This document shows positions 51,046 to 60,029 of a stretch of 64,000 nt of DNA, piece after piece (the first letter of the stretch is position 1; each line of letters starts with the position of its first letter). The notes under the pieces are model-generated. The model did no database searches. It was not told where the DNA came from and saw nothing but the letters and a program-made list of their open reading frames with translations. Origin of the DNA: Gammaproteobacteria bacterium (GTDB taxonomy: Bacteria; Pseudomonadota; Gammaproteobacteria; Pseudomonadales; Pseudohongiellaceae); contig JAQWZF010000010.1 in the NCBI GenBank assembly GCA_029253585.1, forward strand, positions 1-64,000. Direction: 5' to 3'. Both the position numbers and the translations under genes were made by a program.

Positions 51046-51495
51046 ATGGAAGACAGGATCGAAAAAACAGTAGATCTTAAGGCGCCAATCGAGCGCGTAT
51101 GGCAGGCTCTTTCCGACCATCGTGAATTCGGCGAATGGTTTCAAGTTGCATTAGAGAGAAGCTTTTTAGTCGGTGAGAAAACCGAAGGCAATATTACCTA
51201 TCCCGGTTACGAACACATGCGCCTAGAAGCCTTAATCAAGACCATGGACATCAACAAGCTCCTCGCCTGCACATGGTGCCCAGTGTCTGATGACGAAGGA
51301 TATGCGCCATTGGGTGATATAGAAACGCTGGTTGAATTCAAACTTGAATCTATTCACGGCGGAACGCGACTGAAGATTATTGAATCGGGTTTTACCGCAA
51401 TACCCGACGAGAAACGCCGACTTGCCGCTCTAGAAACAAATTCGGGTGGCTGGGAAATGCAGACTGAAAATATCAAAACCCATGTAGAAACCTAA
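51046..51495 (+). CDS. SRPBCC (AHSA1/START-like) domain protein
   Basis: 149 residues. The opening RIEKTVDLKAPIERVWQALSD and the closing GGWEMQTENIKTH give the Bet v1-like ligand-binding fold of AHSA1 proteins. The function is unknown; it likely binds a hydrophobic ligand. It is 166 bases after the selenoprotein on the same strand, with no proof of cotranscription. Confidence 0.78.
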   Translation: MEDRIEKTVDLKAPIERVWQALSDHREFGEWFQVALERSFLVGEKTEGNITYPGYEHMRLEALIKTMDINKLLACTWCPVSDDEGYAPLGDIETLVEFKLESIHGGTRLKIIESGFTAIPDEKRRLAALETNSGGWEMQTENIKTHVET

Positions 51496-51585
51496 TCTCA
51501 AGCCCGTTTACCCTTTTGCGTTAACCATCGCTACCGTTTACTTTGTTGGCCTGCCCCACATAAACTAAGCCTCGCGAATAGCGCA

Positions 51586-51891
51586 AAGAAACATGTATAT
51601 ACCCACCATAATATCGTCATAGTACATTCTGCGAAGAATATCCTGGCGCTAAACGACATTGAATCTTTTGTTAAGGACGAATACACGATTCCTAGTGAGG
51701 CGCGTCATGGTATCGAAAACACCTTTATAGAATTGTGGATTACTGACGATCATGATTTTGCGAAAGCCACTGCGATCATTGAGGCACAAATCACAAACCC
51801 GTTGCCAACGAAGCCTTGGTATTGCGCAAAGTGTGCGGAAGAGAACGACGGTAGTTTCGACTTCTGCTGGAAATGTCAGACACAGAAGTGA
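51586..51891 (+). pseudogene. DUF2007 zinc-ribbon gene without a start codon
   Basis: An open frame of 101 codons reads xKHVYTHHNIVIVHSAKNILALNDIESFVK... and ends WYCAKCAEEND...FCWKCQTQK. It is the same domain layout as the intact gene at 27664. The position of the expected ATG is AAG (51586-51588). No ATG, GTG or TTG stands nearby in frame, and no Shine-Dalgarno sequence is seen. Loss of the start codon is the simplest reading. Confidence 0.7.
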
Positions 51892-52225
51892 GGTAGCAGC
51901 CCTAGGAAGATAAGCTTATGGATACTAAACTTATCATCACTCTATTGAAACTCATTTTGCCGCCGTTCAAACCGGACTTGTTCGCATGGGGTACAGGCGA
52001 GAAGTGCACGAACTACAGTTTTTTGCCGAGACGCTTGGCTACGAAATTTTCATCTAGTGAATGAAGTTAACTAACACCAAAGATGAAACTAGATGCCTCG
52101 AGCGCAAGCGTCACGACGGCTATTTGCACAATGGCATTCTGCGCGAGACCGCACGGACCTGCTCCAACACCGGAGCAGAGCTTGTACGAAAAGTTCGAGC
52201 ACAGTTTTGAAAGTCCAACTAGAGA
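51892..52225. other. Gene-remnant-like region, unassigned
   Basis: 334 bases. A short frame starting at the ATG at 51918 runs 46 codons without family features, and another frame near 51990-52055 (VHELQFFAETLGYEIFI) looks like the end of a lost protein. Nothing can be named. It is probably decayed coding sequence. Confidence 0.35.
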
Positions 52226-54460
52226 TCAATAGAAGAACTTAATGCCGACACCATCACCATACTCGGTATCTGTATGCAGGGTAAGAGATACACGGTTATT
52301 TAGTCTGTAGTTGATACCATACCTGTACTCATTATCCGTGTTCCAACGCCAGTCGAACCCAAAGTGACGAGTAAACTGTAGTTCCGATTGCAACTCCAAT
52401 CTGAACTGGCCGTGATCATTCACTCGCCATTCGCTATTGATTAGCATTGGCAGGGTTACATTCAATCCCGCTATGCCAAAGTCGTGGGTATTGCCATGGT
52501 GATGCTCTCGGACTTCAACCCCCGCAAAGCCAGACACGAATCGACTAAAGTAATAGTCATAGGTCGCATGAATCTCGAAGCTGTCCGAGATGTTCGTATC
52601 TAGCTCAAATCTAAACTCATTGCGTTCGTCCGAGAACGAAAGCTCATAATCAAAAAATGAGCTCATAGCATGAAAATCGTTAACGTCGAACCATCTCTTA
52701 GACGGCTTGATCAACTTTTCTATTTCGGGCGAGAAAAGACTGGTATCTTCGTAGCTCACCACTCTATTCATACCTGTTTTCATATGGTACTGATTGTGAC
52801 AGTGAAACAACCAATCCTCTTCTTCGCTTGCATCGAACTCTATAATCACACTGCCCATAGGAGGAACATTCACGGTGTGCTTCAAGGGGCTTCGTTCGCT
52901 ATACTGGTTAACAACTCGAAAGAAATGTCCATGCAAATGTAAGGGGTGATGCATCATCGTGTCATTATTAAGCAGGAGTCTCACATTCTCACCCTTCTTG
53001 ATCAAAATCTGCGGATCTTCATGCGCGGTCTTACCATTAAAGCTCCAGACATAGCGCTCCATGTTTCCAGTAAGTCTTAGATCGATTTCTCGCCACTGCT
53101 GTTTAACAGGCAGTTGCGTCGACTCTGTTGCCATCAATTCAGAATAGTCTGTCATATGGGCAATGACATCTTGGTGCATCCCCATGCTCTCAACTAAGTG
53201 CATGGGGATCGACATAGCGGTTTCTTCATGTTCATGCATGGACATCTCTTTATGCTCAGGCATCGACATGGCGGTTTCCTTATGCTGATGCATGGGCATC
53301 TCTTCGTGCTCATGCATAGGCTTAGCGGTTTCTTCCCGCTCATGCATCGTCATGGCAGAGCCTCCATGCTCATGCATTGGCATGGTAGCCGACCCTCCTC
53401 TATCCATATCCATATGCATGTCCATAGGCATGTCCATATGATTTGTCAGGAACAGATTTGGTCTGGACACGTCCGGCGCGACGACCCTCTGGCCTTCGCC
53501 TATGAATAGACTGCTGTATCCTGAACCATCGATAGAGGTTGCTCTTAACTCAGATGCCCTGCCAGATACTAGAGGGACCAACACGTCATAGGTTTCAGCT
53601 GTTGAGATGCGAAGGCGCTGCACCTTTATCGGCATCACATCCTGTCCGTCCGAGGCAATCACCGTCATTGGCCCCGAAGCGTACTCCACATCGTAATAGC
53701 TCGATGTAGAGCCATTAATCATGCGCAGCTTTACCTGTGTCGCGCTGGAGCCAATGTCCTCAAAAGTGCTAACTTGCTGCCCATTGACCAGAAAAGCATC
53801 GTAGCCAACATCCGCAAGATCCATAGGACCCATACGCGTCATTGAACTTATAAGACGATTACGAATCGCTTCACCCCCATTGTCCAAAACCTTGTCCCAG
53901 GATTGAATTGTTCTGCGTTTGTAGGCATAGAAGTCGTCACGGGTTTTGAGGTTTCTTAGAACAGAGCTCACAGGCTCGTCAGTCCAGTCCGAGAACAAAA
54001 CCACTGTCTCTTCAATCGCCATATCAGGGTCTTTATCTGTGAGCACAATTGCGCCATAAAGACCGCGTTGAACCTGGAGGTCCGTATGCGAGTGATACCA
54101 AAACGTGCCAGCATGAGTGATAGCAAATTCGAAGGTGTGAGACATGCCCGGGCCGATGGGCTGAGTATTGAGGTAGGGAACCCCGTCCTGATCACCCGGC
54201 AGTAGAATTCCATGCCAGTGAACCGATGTATGCACATCAAGGCGATTATGAAAAGTGGCGCGCAACGTATCACCGACGGCTGCGGTTAATGTGGGTCCTG
54301 GAATCTTCCCATCAATTGCAAGCGCCTCAACTGGCACACCGCTAAGGTTGACTTCTTTAACGTCGATAGCAAACTCATATTCGACCACAGCAGCAAAATT
54401 ATGCTCGGAAAAAAGCAGTACAGGAAATAACAACGTAACAAGCAGAAAGCGTGAAGCCAC
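52226..54460 (-). CDS. CopA-like multicopper oxidase fused to a C-terminal beta-barrel-like domain
   Basis: 744 residues with a Sec-type signal (no twin-arginine). The cupredoxin copper ligands are HWHG (81-84), WYHSHTD (121-127), HHPLHLHGHFF and FHCHNQYHMKTGM. A Met/His-rich repeat insert (about 345-440, MPMHEHEE-type units) resembles copper-binding loops of CopA. After the last cupredoxin motif about 150 residues remain, with alternating aromatic/polar strands ending VGIKFFY, an outer-membrane barrel-type end. It probably oxidises or sequesters Cu(I). It lies downstream of the small Cys/His-rich gene at 54513. Confidence 0.85.
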   Translation of the reverse strand: MASRFLLVTLLFPVLLFSEHNFAAVVEYEFAIDVKEVNLSGVPVEALAIDGKIPGPTLTAAVGDTLRATFHNRLDVHTSVHWHGILLPGDQDGVPYLNTQPIGPGMSHTFEFAITHAGTFWYHSHTDLQVQRGLYGAIVLTDKDPDMAIEETVVLFSDWTDEPVSSVLRNLKTRDDFYAYKRRTIQSWDKVLDNGGEAIRNRLISSMTRMGPMDLADVGYDAFLVNGQQVSTFEDIGSSATQVKLRMINGSTSSYYDVEYASGPMTVIASDGQDVMPIKVQRLRISTAETYDVLVPLVSGRASELRATSIDGSGYSSLFIGEGQRVVAPDVSRPNLFLTNHMDMPMDMHMDMDRGGSATMPMHEHGGSAMTMHEREETAKPMHEHEEMPMHQHKETAMSMPEHKEMSMHEHEETAMSIPMHLVESMGMHQDVIAHMTDYSELMATESTQLPVKQQWREIDLRLTGNMERYVWSFNGKTAHEDPQILIKKGENVRLLLNNDTMMHHPLHLHGHFFRVVNQYSERSPLKHTVNVPPMGSVIIEFDASEEEDWLFHCHNQYHMKTGMNRVVSYEDTSLFSPEIEKLIKPSKRWFDVNDFHAMSSFFDYELSFSDERNEFRFELDTNISDSFEIHATYDYYFSRFVSGFAGVEVREHHHGNTHDFGIAGLNVTLPMLINSEWRVNDHGQFRLELQSELQFTRHFGFDWRWNTDNEYRYGINYRLNNRVSLTLHTDTEYGDGVGIKFFY
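53198..53440. repeat. Met/His codon repeats inside the copper oxidase
   Basis: Imperfect tandem units built from CATGCTCATGCATxG-type blocks encode repeated MHEHEE/MPMH motifs. It is a coding repeat, prone to length change by slippage. Confidence 0.7.
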
Positions 54461-54512
54461 GATTCTTCTCCAATGAAAAACTTAAAAACAGGATGTAGAG
54501 TAAGCTGAAGAG

Positions 54513-54890
54513 CTATGCTGTCGGCGGAGGGAGAAGCAAGTCCAGAGAAACGGAACTGTAGAAATTTGGATTGCCAGGAAGACTTTGACCTAGTGAGGGT
54601 ATAGGGTTACCGCTAACTCCCAGCCCGAATCCAACGGAGCTAACGCAGCAAATATCATCGCACAGGCAGTCGTCAGCGCTAACATTCACGCTGTCGTAAC
54701 TTGCCGGCTGCTCAGCAGTCTGCCCCATTTCTGCCATGGCAGGAATACTATGCGTCTCGTGCTGGCCAATCTGCGCCGCGTCGTGCTGATGCGAGCCATG
54801 AGTCAGTATTTCCAAAGCAAAGCTGCTATTGACTAGCAGCAAGACTATTAGAAACACACTCATATTTTTAAGAAATTTAAGCTGATACAC
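54513..54890 (-). CDS. Exported Cys/His-rich small protein beside the copper oxidase
   Basis: 125 residues with a signal peptide (VFLIVLLLVNSSFA). HGSHQHD and a cluster DDCLCDDICC could bind metal, and the C-terminus is SLDLLLPPPTA. It resembles CopL/DUF2946-type small proteins found before copA genes, which are linked to copper response. It sits 52 bases before the oxidase, same strand, likely an operon. Confidence 0.65.
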   Translation of the reverse strand: MYQLKFLKNMSVFLIVLLLVNSSFALEILTHGSHQHDAAQIGQHETHSIPAMAEMGQTAEQPASYDSVNVSADDCLCDDICCVSSVGFGLGVSGNPIPSLGQSLPGNPNFYSSVSLDLLLPPPTA

Positions 54891-55217
54891 AACTTACTAA
54901 TTCCCCGATTATTGCTCGAAAAAGCGCAGTTTATGTGATTAACCATTGAGATACAATATTACTGCTTTGCAAGTGTTGAATTCTCCGGGAGTCTCAAGGT
55001 TTGCCTCCCCGTCAGACTAATTTTCAACTTGGCACAGCCCTTGCGCGATAGGATAGATTCTACTGTCACTTTAAACGCTCGATCAGCAATCTTAGATTTC
55101 TCAGGGAGATATCCTCGGCATTATTGATGGACTAGAATAATATGACAAGAACGACAATCCTAACCAAAACCAAGTCGCTGATTCGCCTGTCCCCTGTCCT
55201 TTAAAGCCGGAATACTT
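54891..55217. other. Intergenic region, nothing recognised
   Basis: 327 bases between divergent genes. It should contain the promoter of the copper pair on the minus strand. No CueR-type or CopR-type site could be recognised with confidence. A 20-codon frame at 55142 is not considered a gene. Confidence 0.45.
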
Positions 55218-55613
55218 ATGTACAAGACAATTTTATATGCAGTTAGGGCTTCACAGGAAGGAAAGATAGTACTTACCAAGGCAGCAGCGCTCGCGCTTAT
55301 GCGGCGCCAAACTTGTGGTAGTGCATGTGCTAACTTACAAACTCCTTCCCCGCGACTACAAAAAGACCTATAGAGCCGAGGTGGCCCCGAAATTTGAGAG
55401 GGATTCAGCCTCCCTTGGCATTAGTAGAAAAATTGTGCCATCAAAGTAGTGGAGTCTTACGAGGTAATTTGCAGAGAAGCACAGAAACGAAAAGCCGACC
55501 TTGTGAGTCTTGGAATCCACTCGAAGAAAGCCTTGCTCGCCACAGTCATAGCCTCTACCTCTGCCGGCGTTACTAACAACGCAAGGTTTGATGTTGCTCT
55601 GCTAAGAATATAG
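55218..55613 (+). pseudogene. Universal stress protein (UspA) pseudogene
   Basis: MYKTILYAVRASQEGKIVLTKAAALA starts at 55218. A frame change near 55295-55300 leads into GAKLVVVHVLTYKLLPRDYKKTYRAE...GISRKI. A second change near 55440 leads into IKVVESYEVICREAQKRKADLVSLGIHSKKALL...NARFDVALLRI, ending at TAG 55611-55613. All three pieces fit one UspA domain of normal length. At least two frameshifts make it nonfunctional. Confidence 0.82.
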
Positions 55614-55661
55614 AACAGTGAAAATCACCAATTGTGGGCCTACGATTACTCGCGCCGTCTC

Positions 55662-55710
55662 AAAAAAATAGCAACTTCGCTCTGCACAATTGCCTAGAAC
55701 GAAGTTGCTA
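55662..55710 (-). terminator. Intrinsic terminator (minus strand)
   Basis: A perfect 11-base inverted repeat TAGCAACTTCG / CGAAGTTGCTA. On the minus strand it is followed by TTTTTTT. It ends the transcript of the lipoprotein pseudogene at 55765. Confidence 0.75.
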
Positions 55711-55764
55711 ATTCGACAGTTCACACTGCCTATTTAGTTATAATCGCGCCGTGTGATATGAGGG

Positions 55765-56018
55765 CTACCTAATCTGATCAATCTGTTCTCGCGCTTGAGC
55801 CGCCAGCCTTGCCTTCTGCCCAACGGTCATGCATACGAACCTAGGAATATTAATGCCCAATGGTTTCTCTCGAGTACAGGTTAGCTTGTCTTCTTCGGCT
55901 GTAATCGATGCATTGTAAACGTCGATCTGTCGCTGCGACCGTATGTCAGTACTTCGTATAAGCTCTCACAAGCGATTAACGTCGCCGCCAGCGTTAAGGT
56001 TGTTACTACTTTTTCCAA
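55765..56018 (-). pseudogene. Frameshifted small lipoprotein gene
   Basis: Start TTG at 56018 after a GGAGAG site. A signal EKVVTTLTLAATLIACES with a lipobox (LIAC) runs on for a few residues. The reading frame then changes near 55945-55965 into RSQRQIDVYNASITAEEDK...PLGINIPRFVCMTVGQKARL, ending EQIDQIR and TAG (55765-55767). The second part has good coding character. One frameshift explains the split. Family not recognised. Confidence 0.65.
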
Positions 56019-56044
56019 TTAAATCTCTCCTCTTTCCGACTCTA

Positions 56045-57316
56045 TTATGTGAGCGCCAAGGCTTGTTCAATATCCGCAATGATATCGTCGATGTGTTCTA
56101 TGCCGACGCAGATACGCATAGTCTCTGGTGTAACCCCTGCAGCTAACTGTTCCGCCTCACTTAGCTGTCTATGCGTAGTAGAAGCCGGGTGGCAGGCTAG
56201 AGTCTTGGCATCGCCAATATTTACCAATCGCTTTATCATGGCAAGCGCATCGTAGAAGCGAACCCCCCCATCGAAGCCGCCTTGTATGCCAAAGGTCAGC
56301 AGCGATGCTGGAACGCCGCCGCAGTATTTCTTCGCCAGCGCATGGTTAGAGTCACTCTCCAGCCCCCCAAAATTAACCCACTCTACCCTGTCATGATTCT
56401 GCAGGTATTCGGCAACGGCCATCGCGTTAGAACAGTGACGCTCCATGCGCAGGCTTAGCGTCTCAAGACCCTGCAACAGGAAGAAGGCATTCATCGGTGA
56501 CAGCGCCGAACCGGTGTTTCGCAAAGGAACCGTTCTAGCGCGACCGATATAGGCAGCCTCGGCCAATGCCTCGGTGTACACCACGCCATGATAGGAAGGT
56601 TCAGGCTCGTTCAATTCTGGATAGCGATCTTTGTGCTCGGCCCAGGGAAACTTGCCGGAGTCTACAATCAAGCCACCTATAGAGGTGCCGTGGCCACCGA
56701 TATACTTGGTCAGAGAATGCACGACGATATCGGCACCAAATTCGATAGGGTTACACAGGGCCGGTGTCGCCACCGTGTTATCGACAATCACCGCCACGCC
56801 CTTCGCATGGGCGGCTGCGCAGACAGACTCGAGGTCGATGATATTGCCTGCCGGGTTACCAATACTCTCGCAGTAAACCGCCTTGGTCTTGTCATCTATC
56901 AGCTTAGCGATCGCCTCGGCAGAATCGTCCTCGGCAAAGCGCACCTCGATGCCCTGACTCGGCAACATATGCGCGAATAGCGTGTAAGTGCCGCCATAGA
57001 GCTGTGGTGTTGAAATAATATTGTCACCCGCTTTGGCAATAGTAAGGACAGCATAATTGATAGCCGCCATACCGGAAGCCACAGCCAATCCAGCCAGCCC
57101 ACCTTCCATCGCAGCTACGCGCTGCTCCAAAACATCGTTGGTAGGATTCATGATGCGGGAGTAAATGTTACCGGGCACCGCCAGATCGAAGAGGTCGGCA
57201 CCATGTTGCGCATTGTCGAATTCGTAGGCAACGGTTTGAAATATAGGCACGGCTACCGACTTAGTTGCTGGGTCTGTTTCATAACCTGCGTGGATGGCTA
57301 TAGTTTCTTTTTTCAA
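56045..57316 (-). CDS. metY: O-acetylhomoserine (thiol)-lyase
   Basis: 423 residues, a PLP enzyme of the Cys/Met-metabolism family. The PLP lysine is in VHSLTKYIGGHGTSIGG (about K208). GNIYSRIMNPTNDVLEQRVAAMEGG is the family signature. It makes homocysteine from O-acetylhomoserine and sulfide. Start is TTG at 57316 with AAGGAGCAG upstream. No SAM riboswitch was recognised in the leader. Confidence 0.92.
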   Translation of the reverse strand: MKKETIAIHAGYETDPATKSVAVPIFQTVAYEFDNAQHGADLFDLAVPGNIYSRIMNPTNDVLEQRVAAMEGGLAGLAVASGMAAINYAVLTIAKAGDNIISTPQLYGGTYTLFAHMLPSQGIEVRFAEDDSAEAIAKLIDDKTKAVYCESIGNPAGNIIDLESVCAAAHAKGVAVIVDNTVATPALCNPIEFGADIVVHSLTKYIGGHGTSIGGLIVDSGKFPWAEHKDRYPELNEPEPSYHGVVYTEALAEAAYIGRARTVPLRNTGSALSPMNAFFLLQGLETLSLRMERHCSNAMAVAEYLQNHDRVEWVNFGGLESDSNHALAKKYCGGVPASLLTFGIQGGFDGGVRFYDALAMIKRLVNIGDAKTLACHPASTTHRQLSEAEQLAAGVTPETMRICVGIEHIDDIIADIEQALALT

Positions 57317-57777
57317 TTTTCTGCTCCTTAAAATCTCAAGCGTCGTTTATACAGCAGCTTTTTGTGGGGTGCAATTTGAATGAAACCGATGATTTAGGGA
57401 AATTTCAGGCTCACCTAGCTGCAAACAGATTTAGCTGCGACAAGTGTTGGCTGCAAGCCCGACATTCCTGCTTATTTATATCCAATATTCAATAGCTTAC
57501 AGATCTAAAGGCACTTCTCAACAAATCGCGACCGGCTTCATTGCATCAAGTTAATGTACTAGCATAGTAAGACACATCCCCAGTCTCAGTGTTTTAGGAT
57601 GCCACATTGATAAACGCAAACAGAGACGGCGCATCTTGCACAAGCTGGACTCTGAAGAAGATAGCTCTTATTCTTCTTCCCAACTTCATGTTTCCAATAG
57701 AGATTGAACACGCTTGGATTAAGACTGTATTACCCAAAAGTGAGGCGTTTAACGCTTCCTCAAACAGGAATAGTAAA
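57317..57777. other. Intergenic region between divergent genes
   Basis: 461 bases with the chosen downstream start. No gene is supported. The frame from 57607 could extend the next protein by 57 residues, but these lack family character and the later ATG has the signal peptide. Confidence 0.45.
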
Positions 57778-58746
57778 ATGAAAATAATAAACACGCTGTG
57801 CCTACTGACGCTGTTGACAGCTTCCGCAGAAGTTGCAGCTCAACGACCCAATAGACCCCTCTTCCCTCTACAGGCTTATACGCTTACCGACTATGAAGCG
57901 ATCGAGTACAGCGAAGCATTTGAGATGCCAGAGGCATTTGAGGGCGAATCCTACGCAGGGGTAGCAGTGAACTCTCAGGGCAACTTGGTGGTATTCAGTC
58001 GCGGTAGCACTCCCTTTTTGGAATTTACTAGTGATGGAGAATTCATACGCTCTTTTGGTCAGGAAGGCCTGGTCCGCCGCGCCCACGGATTACACCTCGA
58101 AGCAGACGATACGATCTGGGTAACCGACGTTGCCGATCACGTGGTCATGAAGCTGGATCAAGATGGCAATGAACTAATGACTATCGGAACCCCTGGTGAG
58201 AGTGGCGACTGGGATGAAGCCGCCGGCGCCCATCTGTTTCAGCAACCTAACGACCTGGCGCTGGATTCTGCAGGCAATATCTATGTAGCCCAGGGTCATG
58301 GCTCGGACAATCCTCGGGTATTAAAATTCAATTCCGATGGCGAGTATACAACGCAGTGGGGTAGCCGCGGCTACGGACCAGGTCAGTTCTGGGTCGCTCA
58401 TTCCATTGAGATCGATGCCGACGACGTCATCTATGTAGCAGATCGTGAAAACATGCGCATTCATCGCTTCGACACCGAAGGTGGCTTACTGGGTGAGTGG
58501 AATTTTGAGGCTATGGTTTGTGCTATCTTTTTACATGACGATGGCCACATGTATATCACCACAGGCTTCGATGGGCAGCTGGCGAAGGTTGACATGACAG
58601 GCAAGGTGTTAGGCGCCATCGGCAGACCCGGGACTGCCAACGGACAATTTGGCGAGGCACACGCGCTCACGCTTGATCATGAAGATAACGCTTACATCGC
58701 AGACGTGATAAATAGAAGGATTCAGAAGTTTGCGAAGATTGATTAG
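57778..58746 (+). CDS. Exported NHL-repeat beta-propeller protein
   Basis: About 322 residues from the ATG at 57778 (AACAGGAATAGTAAA upstream), with signal peptide MKIINTLCLLTLLTASAEVAAQ. NHL-type repeats occur (for example FTSDGEFIRSFGQEG, QQPNDLALDSAGNIYVAQG, DTEGGLLGEWNFE, ALTLDHEDNAYIADV). It resembles the lyase domain of peptidylglycine amidating enzymes. The catalytic metal residues were not verified. Role unknown. Confidence 0.75.
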   Translation: MKIINTLCLLTLLTASAEVAAQRPNRPLFPLQAYTLTDYEAIEYSEAFEMPEAFEGESYAGVAVNSQGNLVVFSRGSTPFLEFTSDGEFIRSFGQEGLVRRAHGLHLEADDTIWVTDVADHVVMKLDQDGNELMTIGTPGESGDWDEAAGAHLFQQPNDLALDSAGNIYVAQGHGSDNPRVLKFNSDGEYTTQWGSRGYGPGQFWVAHSIEIDADDVIYVADRENMRIHRFDTEGGLLGEWNFEAMVCAIFLHDDGHMYITTGFDGQLAKVDMTGKVLGAIGRPGTANGQFGEAHALTLDHEDNAYIADVINRRIQKFAKID

Positions 58747-58758
58747 TCCCGATAGGTT

Positions 58759-59196
58759 TTGATGTATGTGTTGGCAGACCAGAGCAAGCTGACACCATTG
58801 CTTTTAGACCGTCGTATTTGTGCTAATGACACACTAACGAAAGGATCGAAGATAAAAATTTTGTCTGCTTTTAGAGTATCCAGATCGATTACTCTAACCG
58901 GCTCAGTTTTAGCAATACTGTTGCTGCAGGGCAATGTACTGGCACAAGAAGACCACCCAAACGTAGAAGCATCGGGTGACTCCCCTCACGCAGCTCACGG
59001 GGCAGATAATCCCCATCATGGATCCACCGATGGGGCCCATGGCGCACATCAAGGATCTACGGATGACCACGACGCGCATCACGGGTCTACTGATGAGTCT
59101 CACGCAGCCCATGGCGCGCAGCATGGCTCTTTAGATGGGGCCCACGGCGCAGATAATCCGCATCACGGCTCTGAGCACGGCACTAATCCTCACTAA
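58759..59196 (+). CDS. Exported His-rich repeat protein
   Basis: The mature protein is almost entirely made of HGS-type units (HHGSTDGAHGAHQGS, HHGSTDESHAAHGAQHGS, AHGADNPHHGS). A signal-like segment VLAILLLQGNVLAQ precedes them. The start is uncertain: ATG 58759, or TTG 58861 close before the signal. About 20 His in some 70 residues suggest Ni/Zn/Cu binding. No family known. It lies in the same accessory region as the copper oxidase. Confidence 0.6.
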   Translation: MMYVLADQSKLTPLLLDRRICANDTLTKGSKIKILSAFRVSRSITLTGSVLAILLLQGNVLAQEDHPNVEASGDSPHAAHGADNPHHGSTDGAHGAHQGSTDDHDAHHGSTDESHAAHGAQHGSLDGAHGADNPHHGSEHGTNPH

Positions 59197-59211
59197 ATAA
59201 AAGCGGCAAAT

Positions 59212-59256
59212 AAAAGGGGTTGGAGGGATTTATTTTTAATGCCTCCGACGCCTTTT
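59212..59256. terminator. Hairpin between convergent genes
   Basis: AAAAGGGGTTGGAGG can pair with CCTCCGACGCCTTTT. It lies between the stops of the His-rich gene and the small minus-strand gene, with an A-run on one side and a T-run on the other, so it is likely bidirectional. Confidence 0.65.
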
Positions 59257-59288
59257 GTATCTCTTGTACCGTTTGTATTCTGGCTTCC

Positions 59289-59612
59289 TTATTTCGCTTG
59301 CTGTGCAACCCAGGTGTTAAAACGTTCTACCATGCAGTCAGCTATCATCACTATGTCTCCTCGCGCTAACACCGCGCACTCCTCGAAGTGCTGCGTCGAG
59401 ATAGCTATGGTAAAAAGATTCGCCAGACGGTAATTGCACGCATGAATGCTTACGTATTCCCCGTCCTGCCAGACTCTGCCGCAGTGATCGTTAATCAGCG
59501 CACCCGACATGGATAGGTTGTAATCTTCACCCTGCCATTCTTGTGCGTCAGTTACGCTAACTGTTGCTACGGCAGCTAGACTAAAAAACAGACTCGCAAA
59601 TATTCTGTTCAT
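59289..59612 (-). CDS. Small exported protein, unknown
   Basis: 107 residues with a signal peptide (IFASLFFSLAAVATVSVTDAQ) and four conserved-looking cysteines (DHC, HAC, EEC, ADC), probably two disulfides. No family recognised. It stands alone. Confidence 0.6.
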   Translation of the reverse strand: MNRIFASLFFSLAAVATVSVTDAQEWQGEDYNLSMSGALINDHCGRVWQDGEYVSIHACNYRLANLFTIAISTQHFEECAVLARGDIVMIADCMVERFNTWVAQQAK

Positions 59613-59765
59613 TCTATCTCTCCAGGGGACAGTAACAACTTAGGGTATCTGGCAAAGGGGGCACTGACAACTTAACAACTTAAGGAATCAGAGTACTTTG
59701 ATCTTGCCATAGAGGATGGGCCAATGCAGGGGCACAATCTTTCGGCTTGATACAACATCACATAA

Positions 59766-59794
59766 AAAAGCCCGCGCAAGGCGGGCTTTTTTTG
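59766..59794 (-). terminator. Intrinsic terminator after tRNA-Arg(ACG)
   Basis: AAAAAAGCCCGCGCAAGGCGGGCTTTTTTT: a perfect GC-rich hairpin with A- and T-runs, downstream of the tRNA on the minus strand. Confidence 0.88.
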
Positions 59795-59796
59795 TG

Positions 59797-59873
59797 TGGC
59801 GCACCCGGCACGATTCGAACGTGCGACCCCCTAGTTCGTAGCCAGGTACTCTATCCAGCTGAGCTACGGGTGC
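59797..59873 (-). tRNA. tRNA-Arg (anticodon ACG)
   Basis: Minus-strand cloverleaf. The acceptor is GCACCCG / CGGGTGC with CCA encoded at 59797-59799. The anticodon arm is CCTGG / CTAGG with loop CTACGAA, anticodon ACG. The T-loop is GTTCGAATC. A34 is expected to be inosine, reading CGU, CGC and CGA. Confidence 0.95.
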
Positions 59874-60029
59874 GTAATCTGTAGAACTCTCCCCAACACG
59901 CTTTAGATCAAGCTCCTGTGCGTGAGAGGGCGGTATTATAGCGAAGTCAGTGATTTTTCATAGACATAAATGGCTCGAGTTGCCGTCTTTGTGTTTTCTC
60001 AACCGAATAGCTGTATTACCATGGTGATT

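Noticed and set aside
53198..53509. Plus-strand frame rich in MHGH within the copper oxidase gene
   Set aside because: It is the complement of the Met/His codon repeats of the real minus-strand gene, with no start context or family match.
52226..54460. Laccase or manganese oxidase instead of a copper-resistance oxidase
   Set aside because: The Met/His-rich insert and the neighbouring Cys/His-rich small gene fit the Cop type better, though substrate range was not tested.
57317..57600. SAM riboswitch upstream of metY
   Set aside because: The leader shows an ordinary ribosome site but no recognisable conserved core of the SAM riboswitch classes.
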